64,000 nucleotides of DNA, taken from the NCBI RefSeq assembly GCF_046025915.1, contig NZ_JAQQFR010000018.1, positions 23,082 through 87,081 of the forward strand. Direction: 5' to 3'. Under the pieces are notes generated by a model. It had not been told where the DNA came from. It saw only the letters and a list, made by a program, of their open reading frames with translations, and searched no databases. The translations under genes and the position numbers were made by a program. Numbering within the stretch: position 1 is the first letter of the stretch; each line of letters begins with the position of its first letter. Origin of the DNA: Herbaspirillum rhizosphaerae_A. GTDB taxonomy: Bacteria > Pseudomonadota > Gammaproteobacteria > Burkholderiales > Burkholderiaceae_D. This document shows, one piece after another, positions 59,471 to 64,000 of the stretch.

Positions 59471-60268
59471 ATGGCACGTGCAATGGAAGATAAGGTCGTC
59501 ATCGTCAGCGGCGCAGGTTCGGTCGGTGAAGGCTGGGGCAACGGCAAGGCCGCAGCCGTGCTGTATGCGCGTGAAGGCGCGCGCGTACTGGCCGTCGATC
59601 GCAATCAGGAAGCGGCGCAGGTCACCGCAGATCTGATTCGCAGCGAAGGCGGTGTCTGCGAAGTGGTCGCCGCCGACGTTTCAAAAACAGCCGACATCGA
59701 AGCCATGGTGCAAGCCGCGCTCGATCACTTTGGCCGTATCGATGTCTTGCACAACAACGTTGGCATTGCCGAAACCGGCGGGCCTGTCGAGGCCAGCGAA
59801 GAAAGCTGGAACCGCGTCATCGCCATCAACCAGACCAGCGTCTTCATGACCTGCAAGCACGTGTTGCCGGTGATGGAAAAACAGAAGAAGGGCGCCATCG
59901 TCAACATCTCATCTCTGGCGGCGATTCGCTGGGTCGGCTTTCCTTACGTGGCGTATTCGGCATCCAAGGCGGCAATGCTGGCGCTGACCAAGAACATCGC
60001 GATGCAGTACGCACCCCTCGGCATCCGCGCCAACTGTGTCTTGCCGGGTTTGATGGACACGCCGATGATCCGCGAGCCGCTGAAAGCTTCTTATGGCGGT
60101 GATATCGAAGAGATGCGTCGCAAGCGTCACGCGCAATGCCCGATGGGTCACATGGGCGATGCGTGGGACGTGGCGCATGCCGCCTTGTTCCTGGCGTCGG
60201 ATGCGGCGCGTTATGTGACCGGCGTGGATCTGATTGTGGATGGCGGCCTCAGTCTTAAGTGTGTGTAG
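59471..60268 (+). CDS. Short-chain dehydrogenase/reductase 2
   Basis: This 265-residue classical SDR has an unusual glycine-rich turn, SGAGSVGEGWGNGKA, longer than the normal TGxxxGxG. NNVG, the Ser in NISSLAAIRWVG and YSASK complete the active site. VLPGLMDTPMIREPL is a typical substrate loop. It is adjacent to SDR 1, so two successive oxidations or two stereospecific steps on the TRAP-imported compound are plausible. No terminator follows within 100 bp. Confidence 0.87.
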   Translation: MARAMEDKVVIVSGAGSVGEGWGNGKAAAVLYAREGARVLAVDRNQEAAQVTADLIRSEGGVCEVVAADVSKTADIEAMVQAALDHFGRIDVLHNNVGIAETGGPVEASEESWNRVIAINQTSVFMTCKHVLPVMEKQKKGAIVNISSLAAIRWVGFPYVAYSASKAAMLALTKNIAMQYAPLGIRANCVLPGLMDTPMIREPLKASYGGDIEEMRRKRHAQCPMGHMGDAWDVAHAALFLASDAARYVTGVDLIVDGGLSLKCV

Positions 60269-60383
60269 CAAACTCAATACCCCGGCGTCATCGGCGCACG
60301 TGTGACGAAACGTAAATTGCAGGGCATCGGTTGGAGGAATGGGGTGTAATGTTTTTTATCCCATTTTTCTTTCCGGTGACTGC

Positions 60384-61475
60384 ATGCCAGACCAGCACGT
60401 TCTTCGTCGTCCTTTTGTTCATCTTCTGGCGCTGCTGTGCCTGCTCATCGCAGCGCCGTTTGCTTCCTCGCAATCCTTGTGGCCGTCGTCGCAACAGTGG
60501 GAGCAACTACGTCGTGATCCCAAGTTCAAACAGGCAATGACGGCCCAGCATCGCATCGCCGACGAAGCCCTCGCGGCTGAGCCGCAACCGATTGTCACCC
60601 TGTCCAGCGGCGGTCGCCTGCAAGGCGATGCGGTCAAGGGGAAAACTGCCGCCAGCATCAAGGACATGGACAAGATCCAGGCTCTAGCCGTGACCTACAA
60701 AATGACAGGCGATGCTCGCTATGCAGCGCGCGCCGGTGCATTCCTCGACGCCTGGGCTACACGCAATCAGCCCACCGGCCAGCCCATCGACGAGACCGGA
60801 TTGGAGCCGGGCATCTTCGGCTACCGGATCATTCGCGCTGATATTTCGCCTGCTATACGTGAACGCATCGATACATGGATGCGCAATATCGCACAGGCCG
60901 AGATCGATTCGCGCGTCCTGAAACGACCCACCGCCACCAACAACTGGCACAGCCATCGCCTCAAGATCGTCGGTCTGATCGGCTATGCGATCGGCGACGC
61001 CAAGCTGATTATCTATGCGAAGAATGGCTTCCGCACCCAGATCAATGACAACCTGCGCCCCGGCGGTGAGAGCATCGATTTCATCGAGCGCGATGCGTTG
61101 TCTTACCATGTTTACGATCTGCGCCCGCTGGTGACTCTGGCGTTGGCGTTTGCCGAAGACGGTGAGGACCTCTATCACTGGCAGGCGCCGAATGGCGCGT
61201 CGGTGGCGCACAGCGTGATCTGGTTGTTGCCGTATGTGCGTGGGGAAAAGACCCACGCCGAGTTCGCCGGCAGCCAGGTGCCGTTTGACAAGGCGCGTTC
61301 GGACAATCATGAAAAGGGTCATGAAATCGGCACGCCCTACGATCTCAAAAACGCCCAGCCGCTGATGGATTTGGCAGCAGCTTACGATCCGGCCTGCGCA
61401 GAGTTGGCGCGCAGTCTCGGCAGCGGCAATAACGCGCGTCTGCGGCTGGCGCTTAGTTCTTTGAAAAACGGCTGA
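60384..61475 (+). CDS. Secreted alginate-lyase-like protein (PF05426-like)
   Basis: This 363-residue protein has a signal peptide (FVHLLALLCLLIAAPFASSQ) and an alpha/alpha-barrel polysaccharide-lyase-like body. TYKMTGDARYAARAGAFLDA and NNWHSHRLKIVGLIGYAIG match the alginate lyase family, and the NNWxSHR segment corresponds to the catalytic Asn/His region. The true substrate may be another acidic glycan. The ATG at 60384 is chosen because it begins the signal peptide; the frame is open to 60339. Its 3' end overlaps the convergent LysR gene by 23 bp. Confidence 0.78.
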   Translation: MPDQHVLRRPFVHLLALLCLLIAAPFASSQSLWPSSQQWEQLRRDPKFKQAMTAQHRIADEALAAEPQPIVTLSSGGRLQGDAVKGKTAASIKDMDKIQALAVTYKMTGDARYAARAGAFLDAWATRNQPTGQPIDETGLEPGIFGYRIIRADISPAIRERIDTWMRNIAQAEIDSRVLKRPTATNNWHSHRLKIVGLIGYAIGDAKLIIYAKNGFRTQINDNLRPGGESIDFIERDALSYHVYDLRPLVTLALAFAEDGEDLYHWQAPNGASVAHSVIWLLPYVRGEKTHAEFAGSQVPFDKARSDNHEKGHEIGTPYDLKNAQPLMDLAAAYDPACAELARSLGSGNNARLRLALSSLKNG

Positions 61476-62430
61476 GGGCAGGTCGTCGCGTCCGGCCGGA
61501 CGGTGGCGAAGGCGGCGAAGGTAGCGGCGCAGGCTGGGTACTCTTGAGACCGCTCCAGACTTCTTCCGCCGTCTGCACAAAGGTCTGGATGCAGGGATTA
61601 CGGTTGTCCTTGTTCCAGATCACCGCGACTTCCACCACCGGGGCATCAACCAGCGGTTTGAAAGCCGTGGTTTCCAGATGCATGGCCTGCATCGAATTCG
61701 GCACCATCGCCACGCCCAGACCTTCGCCGACCAGATTGACGATGGTCTGCTGCAGGTTGGCTTCCAGCTTGATGCGCGGACGGAAGCCCGAGGCCTGACA
61801 ACAGTTTACGATCAGGTCATAGACCACCGGCGCAATCGCGCGCGGAATGCTGACAAAGGGATCGTCTGCCAAGTCTCTGGCTGAAATTTTTTCACGTGTA
61901 GCCAATCGATGGTTCTTTGGCAATACCGCCACCAGCGGTTCGGAAAAGATCGTGCGGCTATCCAGCCCGCCGCAATCTTCGGGGCGATACATGATGCCGA
62001 CGTCGCGTTTTCCCTCTTTGATATCCACGGCCAGCAGGTTGGGTACATGCTCGGTCAGACGCATGTCCACATCCGGATAGTTGGCTGAATAATGGCGCGT
62101 CACCGACGGCAGGATGTTATAGGCGGTCGACATCATGAAGCCGACCAGCAGTGCGCCGCTCTTGCCGGCCCCGGTGCTGACGGCATTGCGTTTGGCGCGC
62201 TCCAGTGCATGAAAAATTTCAGCAGTGTCCCGGTAGAAATGTTTACCCGCTTCGGTCAGTTGCACGCTGCGTTTGCTGCGGTCGAACAATTGCACGCCGA
62301 GCTCCTTCTCCAGCGCCGCAATCTGCCGTGTCAGCGGTGGTTGCGAGATATGCAGCAGCTCGGCGGCACGTCCGAAATGGAGTGTTTCTGCTACGGTGCG
62401 GAAATAGCTCAGGTGGCGTAGTTCGATCAT
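61453..62430 (-). CDS. LysR-family regulator of the catabolic cluster
   Basis: This 325-residue regulator has the CatR/BenM-style N-terminus (MIELRHLSYFRTVAETLHFG, then SQPPLTRQIAALEKELG) and an effector domain. It carries about 25 extra C-terminal residues rich in Pro, Arg and Ser (PLPSPPSPPSGRTRRP) that lie over the end of the lyase-like gene. A perfect palindrome covers its own ribosome-binding site, suggesting autoregulation. The regulated genes are not shown directly. Confidence 0.84.
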   Translation of the reverse strand: MIELRHLSYFRTVAETLHFGRAAELLHISQPPLTRQIAALEKELGVQLFDRSKRSVQLTEAGKHFYRDTAEIFHALERAKRNAVSTGAGKSGALLVGFMMSTAYNILPSVTRHYSANYPDVDMRLTEHVPNLLAVDIKEGKRDVGIMYRPEDCGGLDSRTIFSEPLVAVLPKNHRLATREKISARDLADDPFVSIPRAIAPVVYDLIVNCCQASGFRPRIKLEANLQQTIVNLVGEGLGVAMVPNSMQAMHLETTAFKPLVDAPVVEVAVIWNKDNRNPCIQTFVQTAEEVWSGLKSTQPAPLPSPPSPPSGRTRRPALSRFSKN

Positions 62431-62433
62431 CTG

Positions 62434-62448
62434 ATACCTTTAAGGTAT
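62434..62448. promoter_or_regulatory. Palindromic LysR-type box over the regulator's own ribosome-binding site
   Basis: ATACCTTTAAGGTAT is a perfect palindrome about a central T. It contains the T-N11-A pattern of LysR boxes (T62435, A62447) and lies 3 bp upstream of the LysR start. The AAAGG inside it is the likely ribosome-binding site of that gene. Confidence 0.55.
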
Positions 62449-62645
62449 TAATTGCGTGCCTATATTGTATTGGAAGTTATCAGATAAGCTGGCTATTCTT
62501 TGCCGCAGAGTTAGCTTACTTGCGACTAGCTCATAGAAATCCTACTTGTTTTAGCTGGCTGAGAAGAGATTTCAAAAGGCGCAATCGGCCATAAGCCAGA
62601 CAGACGCCACATAAGAAAAAGCAGTTCATAGACAGGAGACAAATC

Positions 62646-63785
62646 ATGCCGACACAAACGGTAGACCTCGCTACGGCGCGCAGATATGTCAATAGCGCAC
62701 GCTATCGCTCACTCGATGAACTCTGTGGCGGCGATCCGCAGATGCAAGACCTGGTTGCGCGCGGCAAGCGCCTGATCGATAAGAACATTCCCATTCTGAT
62801 CCTCGGCGAAACCGGCACCGGGAAGGAATACCTGTCGCGTGCGTTGCACGCCTACAGCGAACGCCGCGCCGCCAATTGGGTGGCGGTGAATTGCGCCTCG
62901 ATTCCGGAGAGCCTGGCCGAAAGTGAGTTGTTCGGCTACTGCAAGGGCGCATTCTCGGGCGCGCTGCCGGGCGGCATGAAAGGCAAGGTGCAGCAGGCTG
63001 ATGGCGGCACGCTGTTCCTCGATGAAATCGGTGACATGCCGTTCTCATTGCAGACACGTCTGCTACGCGTATTGTCGGAGCGCGAGGTCATTCCACTGGG
63101 TGCGGCGCATCCGGTGCCGGTCGACGTGCATCTGATCTGCGCCACGCATCAGGACTTGAAGACGCTGGTGGCGCAAGGCCGCTTCCGCGAAGATTTGTAT
63201 TACCGTATCGCCGGCGGCGTATTGCGCTTGCCGTCGCTGCGTACACGCGCCGACAAGCGTGAGCTGATCATGCAGATGATCGCCGACGAAATGCCGGACC
63301 GGGACGGTGGCAATTACGTTGACGAGCGCATCATTGCGCCGCAGGCCTTGCAGCAGATGCTGGACTATCCATGGCCCGGCAACCTGCGCCAGATGCACGC
63401 CGTGATCCGCTATTGTTGTGCCGTCATGAACGGCGACCGCATCGAAACCAGCGATCTGCCGGAAGAGCTGATGGAGACGTTCGCGCCATCCGCTTCGCTA
63501 TCTATTCACTACGAGGGGCCGGCTATTTCTCCGGCCTCCAACGTCCGCAGCATCGTGCCACAAGCCGGTGCTGCCGATATCCTCCCGCGCCCATCAGGCG
63601 GCCCGCTCGGGGACGAGCGTACGCGCGTTATCGATGCGCTGGTCGGCAGTCGCTGGAACATTTCCGCCGCCTCACGGCAACTGGGAATGTGCCGCGCCTC
63701 GCTATATCGCAAATTGCGCCAACTGGATATTCCCCATGTGCGCGATCAGGCGATGCCGCCGTATCTGGCATCTTATGCCGCTTGA
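62646..63785 (+). CDS. Sigma-54-dependent activator, AcoR-like, without sensory domain
   Basis: This 379-residue enhancer-binding protein has only about 25 residues before the AAA+ domain, so the GAF/PAS input module of AcoR-type activators is absent. Walker A is GETGTGKE (54-61), the sigma-54 contact loop is GAFSGA (101-106) instead of GAFTGA, and Walker B is GGTLFLDEIGD (120-130). The C-terminus carries a Fis-type helix-turn-helix (WNISAASRQLGMCRASLYRK). AGGAG precedes the ATG. With two sigma-54 promoters nearby it is the obvious candidate regulator of the divergent operons; how it senses the substrate is not evident. Confidence 0.88.
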   Translation: MPTQTVDLATARRYVNSARYRSLDELCGGDPQMQDLVARGKRLIDKNIPILILGETGTGKEYLSRALHAYSERRAANWVAVNCASIPESLAESELFGYCKGAFSGALPGGMKGKVQQADGGTLFLDEIGDMPFSLQTRLLRVLSEREVIPLGAAHPVPVDVHLICATHQDLKTLVAQGRFREDLYYRIAGGVLRLPSLRTRADKRELIMQMIADEMPDRDGGNYVDERIIAPQALQQMLDYPWPGNLRQMHAVIRYCCAVMNGDRIETSDLPEELMETFAPSASLSIHYEGPAISPASNVRSIVPQAGAADILPRPSGGPLGDERTRVIDALVGSRWNISAASRQLGMCRASLYRKLRQLDIPHVRDQAMPPYLASYAA

Positions 63786-63922
63786 TTGAAACCAGCGCTG
63801 CACATCTAGTCGCCGCTGCTTTGCGTTGAAACGCAGAGTGTAGCTGTCGGTGCGCAGTGCATCCGTAACATCACATAACAAAAGAGCTCCGCTCCGATAC
63901 TGAGAAAGATTTAGGAAGAAAT

Positions 63923-64000
63923 ATGAAAGTTTTTTACGACAAAGACGCAGACCTGTCCCTGATCAAGAACAAGAACGTGACCATCATCGGTTACGGTTCG
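63923..64000 (+). CDS. ilvC: Ketol-acid reductoisomerase, N-terminus (cut by window end)
   Basis: The first 26 codons read MKVFYDKDADLSLIKNKN, then VTIIGYGS. This is the characteristic IlvC start leading into the NADPH-binding GYGSQG turn. The enzyme isomerises and reduces acetohydroxyacids in branched-chain amino-acid synthesis. AGGAAGAA lies just upstream of the ATG. The acetolactate synthase genes often found before ilvC are not upstream here. Confidence 0.93.
   Translation, partial: MKVFYDKDADLSLIKNKNVTIIGYGS

Noticed and set aside
62493..62509. Sigma-54-like TGGCTATTCTTTGC upstream of the activator gene
   Set aside because: The GG-GC spacing is 9 bp and the -24 box is poor, so self-activation by sigma-54 is not supported.

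Overview
The window reads as chromosomal DNA of a betaproteobacterium, most likely family Oxalobacteraceae (Herbaspirillum-like). The evidence is dense, moderately GC-rich coding (GC judged by eye), the gene run hemL / thiD / rubredoxin / pilGHIJ-chpA, the neighbours rplM-rpsI-argC-bactofilin-erpA, and ubiquinone-type metabolism (coq7). No tRNA, rRNA, CRISPR array, transposase or phage gene was seen.

Layout. 1-3.9 kb: 3' end of a molybdopterin oxidoreductase, a lipoprotein aminopeptidase, and fadD. 4.0-7.2 kb (minus strand): dgoA, dgoK, a 2-hydroxyacid dehydrogenase and a hotdog thioesterase. 7.4-11.9 kb: an Atm1-type ABC exporter, a HypT-like LysR regulator and glutamate dehydrogenase. 12.4-17.0 kb: an orphan amino-acid binding protein behind a near-consensus sigma-54 promoter, then a GltIJKL glutamate/aspartate importer. 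17.2-26.2 kb: housekeeping genes (pyrC, coq7, osmC-like, rplM, rpsI, argC, bactofilin, erpA, hemL, thiD, rubredoxin), with a candidate small RNA carrying anti-Shine-Dalgarno motifs upstream of rplM. 26.4-34.9 kb: the Pil-Chp chemosensory operon for twitching motility. 35-43.5 kb: a ZIP transporter, a LysR regulator, sseA, a DMT permease, a Rieske oxygenase, and the isoprenoid set xseB-ispA-dxs. 43.6-50.9 kb: a PduO-type cobalamin adenosyltransferase, then FAD-dependent 2-hydroxyacid oxidation (a D-lactate-dehydrogenase-like protein, a LysR regulator, glcDEF).

51.2-63.8 kb is the accessory part and the best candidate for an undescribed system. Two divergent operons leave the 506-bp gap at 55158-55663. 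Leftward are an SCP2-type thiolase, an AMP-forming acyl-CoA synthetase and two overlapping PPC/DUF296 proteins. Rightward are a TRAP transporter (DctP plus fused DctQM) and two short-chain dehydrogenases, followed by an alginate-lyase-like secreted protein. The gap holds one sigma-54 promoter facing each way, both reading TGGCATC...TTGC, with a perfect TGCGACA-N2-TGTCGCA palindrome and an IHF-like site between them. A LysR regulator and a short AcoR-like sigma-54 activator without a sensory domain close the cluster. My inference is a carboxylate (or precursor alcohol/ketone) uptake, oxidation, CoA-activation and thiolysis route, with substrate unknown. The window ends in the first codons of ilvC.
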